Assembly: GCF_032118995.1 (NCBI RefSeq)
Contig: NC_092649.1
Span: 23,791,332 to 23,855,331 of the forward strand
Length of the DNA stretch: 64,000 bases
Origin: Asterias amurensis
Lineage: Eukaryota; Echinodermata; Asteroidea; Forcipulatida; Asteriidae
Direction of reading: 5' to 3'
A model generated the notes under the pieces. That model did not search any database, was not told the origin of the DNA, and saw only the letters and a list, made by a program, of their open reading frames with translations. The stretch's first letter is position 1, and each line of letters begins with the position of its first letter. A program made the translations under genes and the position numbers. Positions 41,301-52,000 of the stretch are shown here, piece after piece.

Positions 41301-44300
41301 TCATTCTTCTTTGATATTGTGATATGTCTAACTGTGTACATGTATGCATTTTAGGGTGACTGTGTAAAAACATGATTCATTTGAAATGAAATCACATTAT
41401 AATTCTTGCATTTTGACACGCGCATACTAGTAGTTCTAGGGGCGCCATACAAGTGCTCAAAAGAGGTTTAATAAGCGTGCATGTGATGTAGTCACTTTTG
41501 GGAGCCAATCAGCATTATTGTGATCCCTACCCGGGTTTAGTGACGGGCGGTAGGTTGATAAGGCGCGCTGCCAATGGTAGTGGATCTGCAGCCACAGGTC
41601 TTTCCTGCCCCAGTTTGACTTTGAATACATATGCTCTTTTGATTTTAGGAGTCACTACTTTTACAAAGAGCACATTCTGTACTTCAATCATAATGGGAAA
41701 AGGAAGGGAAAGAGAAAACAAACAGGTCTTGCACCAAGTCTATGTTAATGAGCCATACACTGACAATGAAAAGGAGGACAGACTCTGCACCAGACACTAT
41801 AAAGGGGAGATGGACAAATACCTCAGGGATAGCTACAGCAATGTTTTCCTGTTGAAGCAAAATAAATAATAAAAAACAGAAACAGAGTGTCAGCCATTTG
41901 AAGTGAATGAAACAACCTGAAGGTAAAACATTGTGAATGAGTGCAACCAATAATCACACAACCCTTCTCTGATGTACATGTATGATGTATTGTTCTTGGG
42001 GTGGTCTTTCAAAATCAATCACAGAAACAGTAAATTGAACTTAAGCTTTGTTGTATAACAAAATTCAGTCGAGCTGATTTTTATAAGAGTCCATTTGGTT
42101 TTGTTGAGTAATTTTTGTTACGAAAATGTTAAATGAGAATACCTTTGTTGCACATGTGAAGAGGGATAAAGTTTGTTCACAAACTATGTCTAACAGACAG
42201 GTATAGTTTAAAACAAAATAGGGCAAGTACTTTGGTTTAAGATTCCATTTTTTAGTAAAGTATTTTCTGAATTTGAAAGATAGTTTATAACCAACTAACA
42301 TCAAAAACAAACATACTGGACAAATTTCAATGCATTTAAATAAACATTATAAATAGGTCTGAGAGTCTGAGACTTGGTTCTGAGAGTCTGAGACTCAGTT
42401 CTGAGACCAGTTAGAACTCAGTTCTGAGAGTCAGAAACTTAGTTCTAGGAATCTGATACTCGGTTCTAAGAGTCTGAGACTCAGTTCTGAGTCTGAAATT
42501 CAGTTCTGAGAGTCTGAGACTTGGTTCCGAGTCTATTACTTAGTTCTGAGAGCCTTAGACTTGGTTATGATAATCAGAGACTTAGTTCTGAGGTTCTGTG
42601 ACTCAGTTCTGAGGTTCTGTGACTCAGTTCTGAGAGACTGTGACTCAGTTCTGAGAGACTGTGACTCAGTTCTGAGAGACTGTGACTCAGTTCTGAGAGA
42701 CTGTGACTCAGTTCTGAGAGACTGTGACTCAGTTCTGAGAGACTGTGACTCAGTTCTGAGAGACTGTGACTCAGTTCTGAGAGACTGTGACTCAGTTCTG
42801 AGAGACTGTGACTCAGTTCTGAGAGACTGTGACTCAGTTCTGAGAGACTGTGACTCAGTTCTGAGAGACTGTGACTCAGTTCTGAGTCTGAAACTTAGTA
42901 CTTAGTCTTGTTTGAGTGTATATAGAATATAGATTGCATCATGATGGATAAGTTTTGTCAACATTGCAAGCTTGTACCTACCCATAATAATAAAGCCCAA
43001 AATACTTCTTCTGGCTTATTAGTACCATCCCACAGTGAAGGGGTTGAGAGGGTCTCATGCTCAATACAAACAAGACACAAACACATAGATTTGGAATCTA
43101 GTTTGCATATCCACAGCCCAAGTGGACATTTCAATGATCTGCTTACTTGCTTCAAATTGCAAATAATGTCTAAATATTATTTCCAACTTGATTATTTCAT
43201 CCCACTAACATTCACCATGAATATAGATTTGTTTACCTGCCCTAGCTGAACACTTCTTATTATTGGAAAAATAACCTATCAGGGTTCTCCCAAGATTTTT
43301 TTTAAAAACTGTTGGGCATTCTGGACCCAAAATAGTTTTTGTTAGAGCAAATCACGGTGGATTAAAACAAGGTATTCTGAATGGTTTCAACTTGGTGTTT
43401 ATCTTGGTTTTAAAACACCTAACGAGTGTGCAATCTTGAGCATTCTATTTCTTTTCTTCGCGTAGTGGCATGCAATTTACAAGTATCGGTCGATACGCAA
43501 CATGTAGCTTTTGCACAGGGGAAGACCATGCTATTAATATTCTTTTGATGTCAGGTCAAGCCTAAATCTCACCCAGTGGTGTGTTGTATATGTGTAAAAA
43601 TTTTGTTTGGCAACACTTTTGGCAAGGAAGTCACATTGCTTTTAAAAATGTGTAACTTATTGTGCCAAAGAACTTGACTTTCACCACACAAATTTTGTCT
43701 GGTTGCCATCATCTAAAGATTAAATGCTTGTTTGGTCAAAATGCGATATGCAAATCAGAAACACTTGCTAGTGAGGAAGGAAATGATAAGGCCTACATCG
43801 GTGACCGTGAAGTAAAAACATGTAACATGCTGAAACACAATCAAAGATAGGGCCTGAATTCATAAAGCTGTTCAGCAGAAAATACTGCTTAGTAAGTTTA
43901 TTTGTTAAGCAAAACAATGAGGTGAGGCACCAGTTGCAACATTTCAAACTTGATGGAATATTGGCTGGTAACCAATTTCTGTTAAGCAAGATTTTAATTT
44001 GCTTAGCAAATTGTTGTGCTTACAGATCCGACTGTATGAGATTGGGCCCAGGTGACAGTTTACAGGGCCCAATTTCATAGAGCTGCTTAAACAGGAAATA
44101 ATTGCTTAGCATAAAGGATCAGGGATACCAGTTGTACAATGACAAGTGACATTGTATTTTGGCTGGTAACCTTATTCTGGTAAGCATACTTATTTTATGC
44201 TTGGCAACTTTTTATGCCAAAGTAGCTCTATGAAATTGGGCTCTGATTCTGAATGAGGTTATAATTGATCGTGAAGGTGTCCACAAGTGCAGAATAACAA

Positions 44301-47300
44301 AGGATCATAAATAATAAATAAAAAAACAACACTTTTACAAACTAGCAAGCAACTGTCTTAGAGGGGAAAGATGGGTCAGGATTGAAAGAGTTTAGACTGC
44401 AAGGGGTGAACCATGGAGCATTGACGGCTAAACATTTCTTGAACAAAACCAAATTTTTCAAGGATGAAATTTAGGATGCAATTGGTCAAGGACATAATAA
44501 GCAAACCAATAATGGTTGAACAGTCCACAAAAGGACAAACAAGATTTTTAAATACCATTTTGTATTTTTGTCCTATATTATGTAGTTGTTGTAACTTTAC
44601 TTGCAAGAAACAGAAAACACCCACAATATTTGAACACCTTAAAAAATGCAAGCTTATACTGAAAGTACGTTCAGTTAGTGTTTGAACAATGTAAGCAACC
44701 CTCAAATTTACTGGTAAAATTTAAATTGAAAAAGTCACAGGCCTTTTCATCCCATGTTTTAAGAGAAATTTGAGCTATAGAGCAACTGAATAATTGTCAA
44801 CTAAAGTTAGTTTTATTACACCCCTGCATGGTCGCATGTTTAAATACTGATAGATAGCTTTTAAAAGACACTCCAGAAAAAGTTCAAACCCCCCCAAAAA
44901 CTGCTCACAGGGTAGTTGATAAGCGGTACTATTCATTGTGTTTGTCTGCCATGTGCCAGAATTTTTCCCCCTTAAGTGATGAAGTAAATTTACTTTTCTT
45001 TTGCCTGCCAGTTTAGACAACAGAGGTCACTATTTCAGATCTGGGCCCAATTCAAGCAGAAAATACTACTTATTGATGAGAAACAAATCGAGTTGGGCAC
45101 CAGTTGCACGATGTAAACTTTATAGAATTTTGGCTGGTAACCAGTTTCTGTTAAGCAAGTTTTGTGTGTGCTTAGCAATTTTTTATGCTTACAGGCTTTA
45201 TGAAACTTGGCTCTGAAGTTCAACTGAACAGCATGGAGGTGGTTTATGTAGGAAAAATGTGTTAAATGTGTAAGGGAGAGAACTAAGCTATTTGAGAAAT
45301 GACATGTATAAACAGAGAAAGTTACATACTCTTAAGCTGTCAAGGTACTTCTTGGTGTGAGCAACCAGCAGATCATCCTCCGTTGCCTCTAGAGGGCGCA
45401 CTATTGTTTCATCATTAATCATACCAGCCTCTGCAAAAGATAAAGTAGTAGTCTGAATGAGGGTGTCAATCAAGTTGTAGAAATACACACCCTTAAACTG
45501 TGTAACAAATCCATTGAGAAAACAGTGGGTTTTTTTTTTCTTCTTTTTAAACCAATATTCGTAAATACCTAAGACAGTTTATCCATTCTGATTGTGTGAG
45601 AGTGCATCACGTGGGGGTGTTTGAACGGATGATATAACACCAGTAAAAAGTGTTGAAACATGGGCGTGACACGCGAGCTTGCACCTGTTTTTAGGACAGT
45701 TTCTTCATTCCTATTGGTCGAGAGCAACGGCTGGAACAGTTGTGCCACAACCTGCAATACGCGCAACGCGCACAGCAATCTCCTTATAAGGAGTTGTTTA
45801 CCCGAGGGCTTTACCATTTCATAGCTGATTTCTTTCAACACAACACCCCTCCAGCTATGAAATGGTAAGGCCCTCGGGTAAACAACTCCTTAAAAGGAGA
45901 TTGCTGCGCGTGTCACGCGTATTGCGTGATGTGGCACAATTGTGGCACAACATGCCATTTATGTACAGGTGTACACAATCTGAGTTTTAGGCTATCAGCG
46001 TTCACATCAAAGAGGGCCTTAAGGCCCGGTCACACAGGCCCCGATAATGAGAATGAAAACGATAACGATAAAAAAACAAGCGTGCATTTCTATCGTTTTT
46101 GTTTTCGTTCTCGTTATCGGGGCCTGTGTGACCGGGCCTTTTACTCTGTCTTATATAATGTCTTATTACATGTATTAGTGTTTGTTAGTAAAAGATAGCC
46201 CGTGCCGGTGTGGCAGGAGATTCTGTTCTTCATATGGCAAACTGTGCACAAACATCTTCTCATACTAAACCGCCCTCTTTTGAATCTCCTCCTTCAGCGC
46301 ATTTCCCATTATGGGGACAGAACCTCCGAGGACAGATTTACATCAAACACCAGATAGGACCTATATCCACTACCAAGTTTTATCGTACCTTTTAAGTGAT
46401 TGAAAACTTTCCCCCATTTTCCCGAATCGAATGGATGAAGTTTCTCAAGCCCAAGGAATCCAATATTATAATCAGGCGAGTAAACAATGGGCCATTGTGT
46501 CTCTTTTACTGGAACAAAGAGCGTAGTCTTGTGTGGTTGCTTCAAATCATTGGTCTTTGCGTTTGGACAATCCTCCATGTGACTGGAACCAGGTCCTGGT
46601 GGTTCTTCTTTGGAGTGGTCACTACTCTTCCCACTTAGGTCATCTTTATCAGCACTACCGCAGAAAACAAAAATAATCATCTCATTATTATAATAACACT
46701 AATGGATTTGAAGCTATGCATGGTGGGCATACTTTATAATTAGGTGAGATTAAGTGCAATTGTAAAAATTGAGCTGCTGCTTAAATACATGTAGACTTGA
46801 CGGCTTGACGCAACTCCTCTCCTAAAGACCTCTAAGGTTGAGGCAGCCAACACCATGACTGGGAGCAAATTCGAGAGTTCTGGGACAGAAGGAATTTCCA
46901 CGTAGCTGAGTGCAGCTAGTGATCGTGTTCTGTTAGTTGCGTAAATTGTTGCTTACGATTGTGTTGCTTTGATTTGAGTAGCATTTTAGAGTAGTTGTGA
47001 CAAAGTGGCAGGTGGTAGTTGAGTCCATAAAGAGCTTGGATGGCCCAACGTTGATCACAAAGATCGCATCAGAGTTGACCTTTAGGGTTGGCGAGTGGCT
47101 GTTCATTATCAGTTGAGTAGTCCAGCTAACTTGGAAACTCGAATAGAGACACAGCAAAACAGTCGGCGTGCTAGCGGGTGCATTTTGGTTGGTAAAATTG
47201 CTAGAATGCTAGTGCATACAGGGTCGATCCTCCGAGGAGTGCACTCGGGAAGACAGATTTGTTAAAGGAATTGTGAAAGGTTTGTGAATTGAAAGATAAG

Positions 47301-47907
47301 AGGAAGTGAGATGCCCAGGAGGCAATTAACCCTGTGTGTCTGAATCCCCTCATTTATGTTCTCCCAAACCCCTAGAGATATTTCCAACCCTGGCTCCAGA
47401 GTGCAACAGACAAACAATAACCGATCGGGTGGTAGATTTCCACCCAAACGAGCATGCAGCCTTAGCCCGAGACTGCTCGTAGTATATTCCCCGGGTTTTA
47501 GGTACGATTTGGGTTCGGAATTAAGGCCCACCCAGCGGTCGGACTTCTCCCCGGACTCCCGAACTCGAATTAGTCTTGCGGGAAACCCGCCACAGTACAA
47601 AATACATAGAACATGTAGATAAGGACAGATGACAATCCGACAATACACTATAACTGATGCTTTGCTTGCACAACAATGTCAATCAATGATATGAATGAAT
47701 CGATCAGCTGTGTTGTGACAGGAAAATAATAAGAAATTTGCATCCATATATTAAAAACCATTTGACCTTAGCTTAGAAACTAACAATATCTTATTGATAC
47801 ACAGCAAACGAAGGCACACCCTGGTACAATTTATTACACTTTAAATTAATCAAATACCTCTCTTTTTCATCTTTACTGGTGGAGATGTGGTCATCTTCGG
47901 TTTCCAT
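32338..47907 (-). CDS. HDAC11: Histone deacetylase 11 (class IV), complete, nine exons
   Basis: Minus-strand exons: 47907-47858, 46654-46389, 45430-45330, 38465-38349, 36700-36581, 34976-34817, 33932-33863, 33619-33511 and 32565-32338. All have GT-AG borders and matching phases, giving 1221 nt and 406 aa. From ETQWPIVYSPDYN onward it aligns along the catalytic domain of human HDAC11 (347 aa). Zinc and catalytic residues are present: HH in GGGFHHCSSERGGG, D and H in IVDLDAHQGNGHERD, the distal D in YNAGTDILEGD and the tyrosine in TSGGYQRNNARIIADS. HDAC11 is a Zn-dependent hydrolase whose preferred reaction is removal of long-chain fatty acyl groups from lysine. A hydrophilic N-terminal extension of about 60 residues (METEDDHISTSKDEKES...) has no human counterpart. 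The stop codon lies in a retroelement tail. Introns of up to 7 kb are full of short repeats. Confidence 0.95.
32605..33102. mobile_element. Inverted-repeat element, CCCTTTCACAC ends
   Basis: Ends GCCCCTTTCACACC and CGTGTGAAAAGGGC with subterminal GCAAGGGTCCCTTGC-type palindromes; 498 bp. It lies in the last HDAC11 intron and has no coding content. Confidence 0.65.
33303..33475. mobile_element. Family H element, half copy
   Basis: ACCAGGACAGTTCTTTTCAG through CTACCTGGCAAGTAGATACA and TTACCGCAAACCAAATATA match the right half of the complete element at 56938-57238. The left half is absent. Confidence 0.7.
33636..33850 (-). mobile_element. Probable retroelement 3' tail
   Basis: Complement of AATAATAAGACATTTGTAAAGC and GCCTAATGCG, the usual ending of L2-type LINEs and their SINEs, with a short ATT/TTG tail at 33632-33652. 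The 5' limit is a guess. Confidence 0.4.
34056..34297. mobile_element. Family F element, long palindrome
   Basis: GGGCCCAATTTCATAGAGCT and AGCTCTATGAAATTGGGCC are inverted ends. The arms continue through TTTGCTTAGCA and ACCAGGATTACCAACCAAAT, so most of the 242 bp can form one hairpin. It lies between two HDAC11 exons. Confidence 0.8.
35037..35378 (-). mobile_element. Full-length tRNA-derived SINE, family 4
   Basis: The minus strand begins GAGGTGGCATGGTTGGCTTG (A-box region), has GGTTCGATTCC as B box, and runs about 340 bp to an ATTATTATT tail at 35037-35062. Head, body and tail are all present. It lies between HDAC11 exons at 34976 and 36581. Short ORFs on both strands are chance. Confidence 0.8.
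35380..35631. other. Unassigned intron sequence, possibly retroelement-derived
   Basis: Purine-rich, with AACCCAAGAAAATTAATCCA and AACCCAACTCCATTAGGGAC; it may be a transposon body. No domain recognised. Confidence 0.25.
35632..36009. mobile_element. Family B element, copy 3
   Basis: 378 bp between TTAA sites with ends AGGAACACGTTGCCTTG and AAGGCAACGTGTTCCT. It lies in an HDAC11 intron. Confidence 0.8.
36266..36364 (-). mobile_element. SINE family 2 copy
   Basis: The minus strand starts TAGGGCTATAGCTCAGTTGG, has GCAGGTTCATGTC as a decayed B box, and ends TCTTTGTTCAACCC, the same tail as the copy at 24113-24205. Confidence 0.7.
37195..37582 (+). mobile_element. Retroelement 3' UTR with A-rich tail
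   Basis: GC-richer and T-rich non-coding block ending GGCAAATAAAATGAAATGAAAC, as seen at 3' ends of LINEs. No coding part is present. It lies in an HDAC11 intron. Confidence 0.45.
37830..37975 (+). repeat. Tandem pair, 63-bp unit
   Basis: GACAGTGTGAAAGTGCGCCA then GGGTAATAATGGGGA occurs at 37830 and again at 37902, each followed by AAACTTCTGGG(G/A)CCTC. It looks like a duplicated stretch just ahead of the LINE 3' UTR that follows. Confidence 0.6.
37976..38312 (+). mobile_element. LINE 3' UTR with AAT tail
   Basis: T-rich stretch ending CTTGTATTGGTCGAATAAAT and an AAT microsatellite to 38312. It is typical of a CR1-type LINE 3' end, 5'-truncated, about 40 bp from the donor site of HDAC11 exon 4. 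Confidence 0.55.
38575..38911 (+). mobile_element. Family A element, copy 7 (5'-eroded)
   Basis: Shares AATATGCATAAAACAACAAA, GTTTCTCACAATGTTTTACA and AACCAATAGTGTCCAGTGGC with the other copies; the left terminus is missing. Confidence 0.7.
39128..39713. mobile_element. Family F' element followed by GATATC element family D, copy 3
   Basis: 39128-39343 is an inverted-repeat element like the interrupted one at 18115. Family D copy 3 occupies 39344-39713 with ends TAAGCTTGGGCGATATCG and ATCGCCCAAGCTTA. GCTCTGGA flanks the D element on both sides (39336-39343 and 39714-39721), an 8-bp target-site duplication. Confidence 0.8.
39714..42354. other. HDAC11 intron, unassigned
   Basis: AT-rich to about 40700, then a GC-richer part (40700-41700) with open frames up to 147 codons that resemble nothing I know. 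No splice-supported exon or clear repeat end was found. Confidence 0.35.
42355..42897 (+). repeat. 21-bp minisatellite with degenerate 5' flank
   Basis: From about 42590 to 42885 the unit GACTCAGTTCTGAGAGACTGT repeats roughly 13 times almost without change. From 42355 to 42590 the same theme is present in drifted units (TCTGAGACTTGGTTCTGAGA). Because 21 is a multiple of three, one frame stays open and reads RDCDSVL repeatedly for 114 codons. The contained TCAGTTCTGA is near-palindromic. It is inside an HDAC11 intron and shows no sign of being translated. Confidence 0.9.
42898..43850. other. HDAC11 intron, unassigned
   Basis: No recognised repeat or exon. Confidence 0.3.
43852..44246. mobile_element. 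Two adjacent family F elements
   Basis: 43852-44050 (GGGCCTGAATTCATAAAGCT to GAGATTGGGCCC) and 44066-44246 (GGGCCCAATTTCATAGAGCT to AGCTCTATGAAATTGGGC) are two palindromic units 15 bp apart, of different age. Confidence 0.7.
44247..45042. other. HDAC11 intron, unassigned
   Basis: AT-rich; nothing recognised. Confidence 0.3.
45043..45215. mobile_element. Family F element
   Basis: GGGCCCAATTCAAGCAGAAA at the left and GGCTTTATGAAACTTGGCTC at the right; central CACCAGTTGCACGATG as in the 43852 copy. Confidence 0.6.
45563..45960. repeat. Family L repeat ending in a near-perfect foldback
   Basis: 45563-45740 matches the repeat at 31337. From about 45740 to 45940 two arms of roughly 90 bp (GTTGTGCCACA...AGGAGTTGTTTACCCGAGGG and its complement) flank an 18-bp centre near ATTTCTTTCAACACAAC. 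The arms differ at few bases. It lies between HDAC11 exons 2 and 3. Confidence 0.75.
46021..46140. mobile_element. Family G inverted-repeat element, copy 2
   Basis: AAGGCCCGGTCACACAGGCC and GGCCTGTGTGACCGGGCCTT are perfect inverted ends, and the arms extend through CGATAA and GAAAACGAT to nearly the centre. 120 bp, the most palindromic element of its size here. Confidence 0.85.
46655..47857. other. First HDAC11 intron, unassigned
   Basis: Contains GC-richer stretches (46780-47130 and 47340-47600) with open frames on the minus strand that I could not place. They may be old retroelement sequence, but no diagnostic motif was found. Confidence 0.3.
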
Positions 47908-49062
47908 TTTCAGTCATTTCTGTTTACCTTTTTTATTTCAAGAGAGGGCGCTGTTGCCCCACTCTACTCGGATTTTTTAAAACTACAATTAGGCGAAGCC
48001 CGACTACAGGCGGTTATCATACCATAACGTGAGTGTTCTCAGTTGGGGTCTAGAAACTACAGATGGGACATCTACTTCAGGAGGAGTGACATTTTGGTCG
48101 GGAAAGTGAACTTTACATCGTCAGATGATCGGCCCCACACTGTCATCCCGATCCCAATCCCTTCCTCATCTATGATCACACAGAAATGACATCACTAGAG
48201 TTAGCAGAAAGAATAATGACTAAGACCTGATAAACAGTGATGAACACGATGGAATGCAAACGCATGTGATGCAATTTCATTTTCACTCCTCATTATTCCT
48301 TTCTGAATTCTGCATGGTGGTCTGTGCCGGCTCTGTCATGTCTGTGGTGTGGCTGGTATTATTATTATTAAATTAAAAAGGTAAGACGGTGTCTGAGAAA
48401 GCGAAATACTTTGTGAAATACTTTTGTGTTAGTTTATAGAAAATTCTATTCTATTTTTTAATTTTTTTTTTTTTATAATGTAAATTATTTAGGCCTATCG
48501 AAATGATGTCCTGCATGCTGAGACCCAGTAACTGGGGCCCTGTATTCCTTTTTTTAAGAAAGGGTATATTTTACGTGTGCTGACAACACACCGCCCTATG
48601 TTACTACATGTATTGTATGTAGTATGTACTACTGACGCTGACAGCTTTACGTCGTATCCGAACGACGAAGCAATGGTAAGTGTCTTGCTTGACGACACAC
48701 GGCCGGGCTCAAACCCACATTCTGCTGATCAGAAACAGCTGTACAGCAGAGCTTGAAACGTACAGTATTTTTTTTTCTTATAATGTAAACTTCTGCACTT
48801 TTCAGGTTGTTATCTTTGGACGACAGAAATGAACTAAATATCAGCTTCCACTCACTCTGTACTACATGTGTGAAAAAGACCTGTTCACTTAGAGTTGAAG
48901 ACTCTGATGAATTCTGTTCCTTTTATGTACATTGATGCTGTATGCTCATGCCATACAATTCAGCCAGAGAATAGGCCTATCATTTTGCAAAAATTAATCA
49001 ACTTGGAGTCTTGGTGAGTTTTTCATGGTGCAGTATGAGACTGAGCCCAACAGTTTGCCATC
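47908..49062. promoter_or_regulatory. Divergent promoter region of HDAC11 and PPM1H
   Basis: The two start codons are 1.15 kb apart on opposite strands. A T-rich acceptor (CTTTTCAG, ending at about 48805) suggests the PPM1H start codon lies in a second exon with an untranslated first exon further left. Positions 48510-48740 are a decayed SINE family 3 copy, so the usable promoter DNA is mainly 47908-48500. No TATA box is convincing. Confidence 0.4.
48510..48740 (-). mobile_element. SINE family 3 copy (decayed)
   Basis: GAAGCAATGGTAAGTGTCTTGC and CGGGCTCAAACCCACATTCTG, then CTGATCAGAAACAG, are shared in inverse order with the element at 60556-60790. The B box is partly preserved. Confidence 0.55.
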
Positions 49063-52000
49063 ATGCTGAACCGTTTCCGACAAGTTGTTAACAATGTGAT
49101 GGCCAACATGCCACAGAACCGCGCCCTGAAAGGTGGCATGGATGAGGATGAGATCACCAATGGCCTGCAGGAGAAGTACTCCTACACCAGACCGGAGTTC
49201 CTTCAGCTGAGCTCGGAGGAAGTCTCCATCGCCTCAGACTCTGTCATCCGACCAATCATGGTGCCAAGGGATTTATCCAAGCTGCCTTGGCACAGTGGCT
49301 ATTCAGAGTAAGTGTAGGCCCTGTTGTGTCTGATTCAATCACAAAGCTCATTCCATATCCAAGCTGCCTTGGCACAGTGGTTATTCAGAGTAAGTTTATT
49401 GTGTCTGATTCAATCACAAAGCTCATTCCAAGACTCGTTTCTGGTGTGCATGCTCTCCATGAGCCACTTTGCGAGTTAGGTTGTATTGGAATTGGCAGCT
49501 ACGGCTACGGCTATAACTGTTGTTGAGGGTGTTGCTAAGGCAGTCTTTACTTCACCACATGATGAGGCAACTAATCAGCCATAGCTGTATCCACCAATTC
49601 GGACTCGGCTTTAGGTTTGAACAAGGTCATGGGTCAATTTCACAAAGAGTTAGGACTATGAATTCCTAACTTAGGACTAGTCCTAGGAGATATTAAAAAC
49701 CTAAGGCTAGTCCTAAGTTAGGATGAGTAACTCATCCTAACTCGAGCTACAGTGTAAGACTAGTCTTAACTGTTTGTGAAATCCACCCCTGGTACAATGT
49801 CTGGAATTATGAAATACTAACCCTTGGGCTCCATCTGACCATGATGTGAATTCTTTGATTGTTTGATGTTCAGGTATAGTATACATGAGTTAAATTGGGA
49901 TATGCTATATGGGTTTGTGTGCACATGAGAACCAACTTACTCAGACTGCAGAAAAGCAGAGAGCATAATGTTTTCAGTATTGAGACTCTGTAGGCTTTGA
50001 TTTCAAAAACTTCAACCTTGTCACGCCGCGCCATTCTATTATATTTGTTTCCCTGAATATCTCTCAATATCTGCTTCAAAGGGGGTCTTTTCTAACAATG
50101 TTTTATAATATCAACTGCTCTCAAGTGCTCTCAATCAAGTAAGCTTTTATTTATGGTCATTAATTGTTTGAGTAATTACCAAAGGCAGCCTTCCTTTAAA
50201 GTCACCTGGAAATAGATTTTTTATTTTTTCCAAACACAAGAATGTGTTTAGTAACAATAAAACAATTTTTCTAGTAATTGTTTGTCACGATTTATATGTT
50301 TAAAAAATATATAAAGTTGCTTGGGGGGCTGACTCTGCTTACCCCTTTTGTGACGTCAATCGAGGCAGACTTTGCCTTGATGCGTAGAGTAAACACACGT
50401 GCAAAGTATATGCAAACGTCCAAGTCAGGAGTTTGTACGTTCCGATAAAAAAAAAATTCTTGCATTTTTCCGGCAATGCTGACCAAGTGTATTGCTGCTG
50501 GATGCAGCAATACCATTAAAGATGTTCAAGACGGAGAGTACTTTGTGACCCTTGTAACTGACCGTGTTGTTTTTGGCCACAGAGTGATGAATGGCGGGAA
50601 GAGTAAGCACAATGAGGATCAAGCTGCTGCTGGACACTTTGTTCTTAAGGGTCATAATCACGAGAAGATGGCTGTAGGGGAAGAGGGGAAACCCTCAATC
50701 GGAGTAAGAAGTGTTCTTTAATCTTAATTCCAATATACCCCAGACAGTTTCGCTACTCCTAAATTTACAACACATACAATGCTCTAATGTCTTACTTTAA
50801 AGGGATGCTGCAGTGAATTAAAATAAAACAGTTCATTTTGCTGTCATTTATTTCTGATATATGTATTGAACATAAATAAAATGTGTTTTGTTCTTTCCCC
50901 GACATATCTCACTTGCGTAATTAGCGAATAAGTCATGCCCCCCCCTTTTGTGGATTGTTACCGCCCCCCCTACTATCGACGTCACGTCGGAAATTCAAAC
51001 ATATCGTCGGCAAAAAGAGTCTGGTCCCTAACTACACACGCCTAGGTACCAGGCCACACAGTGCACACGTCTCTATACAGGGGGCCGGACGGCTCGGGTT
51101 CCCGACATGACGTCACGTTTATGCAAATGAAGGCTCCCTTTTTGGCGGGGTGGCTCCCCTAGTCTCTTGAAAACCATTTTGAAAATACTTGCGCATTTAA
51201 TAAAAAATATAAAAAAATATTTCAGGTTTAAAAAGTCATGTTTAATCGTTTAAATGATTAAAAAAAACACTGCAGCCACCCTTAAAAAAAAAAAAATTCA
51301 TAATTAAAAAGTCATCTTAACTTAGTGCTCTTGTTTCATAAAAAAAAGTTACCTCAACTTATCGCTCTTGGATTCCCAATCACAGAATTTGCAGACAGTT
51401 CTTTGATGTTTTGTTTATGTCCTTTATTAAGGATCCAGATGACATTCCCATGACGTACTTTGCAGTCTTTGACGGCCATGCTGGGACGGGAGCCTCACTG
51501 ATGTCAGTCAACACACTCCATTATCAAATCTTAGATAAGTTAGATCGGGTCTATGAGCTCCTCGTCAACAGTACCTTAGAACAAAGGCAGTTCTCTCGAA
51601 AGGGGGACCTGCGACCCTACAAGTGGCCGTTCATAGAGAAGGAGGTGTCAATTGAAAGTCTAGTCACTGGTGCTTTAGAGGCAACTTTTGTTGATATGGT
51701 AAGTAGATATTTACGTTTATATATATCCCTCTATTTGTTACTGTTGGCTTCCTTTAACCTAAAAGGAATTTTTGCAACTGATTTCAAATTTTGTTCAAGT
51801 TTAAACTGTTAAGCATCCAAACCCTAGTACCTTTTAGAACACCCCTTACAAATATTCTGCCTTTTCATTGGTTTAGAGCGCGTCACATGATATGTCTTAT
51901 TAGATGGTGGCCGTGTGATAGTGCATCGTTTGCCGTGTGATAGTTCATCGTTTGCCGTGTGATAGTCCGACGACTATCACAGGGCGTGCAGTACCCAGAC

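Noticed and set aside
42590-42890. CRISPR array
   Set aside because: Units are directly adjacent with no unique spacers, and the genome is animal.
42561-42905. Repeat protein RDCDSVL as a real coding gene
   Set aside because: The open frame follows from a 21-bp tandem unit; there is no promoter or splice support.
46933-47648. Minus-strand ORFs as retroelement genes
   Set aside because: No endonuclease, reverse transcriptase, integrase or gag-like motif could be identified. Left as unassigned intron.
49388-49391. Alternative donor for PPM1H exon 1
   Set aside because: The 82-bp extension passes a stop codon immediately after the first donor, so it cannot yield a longer enzyme.
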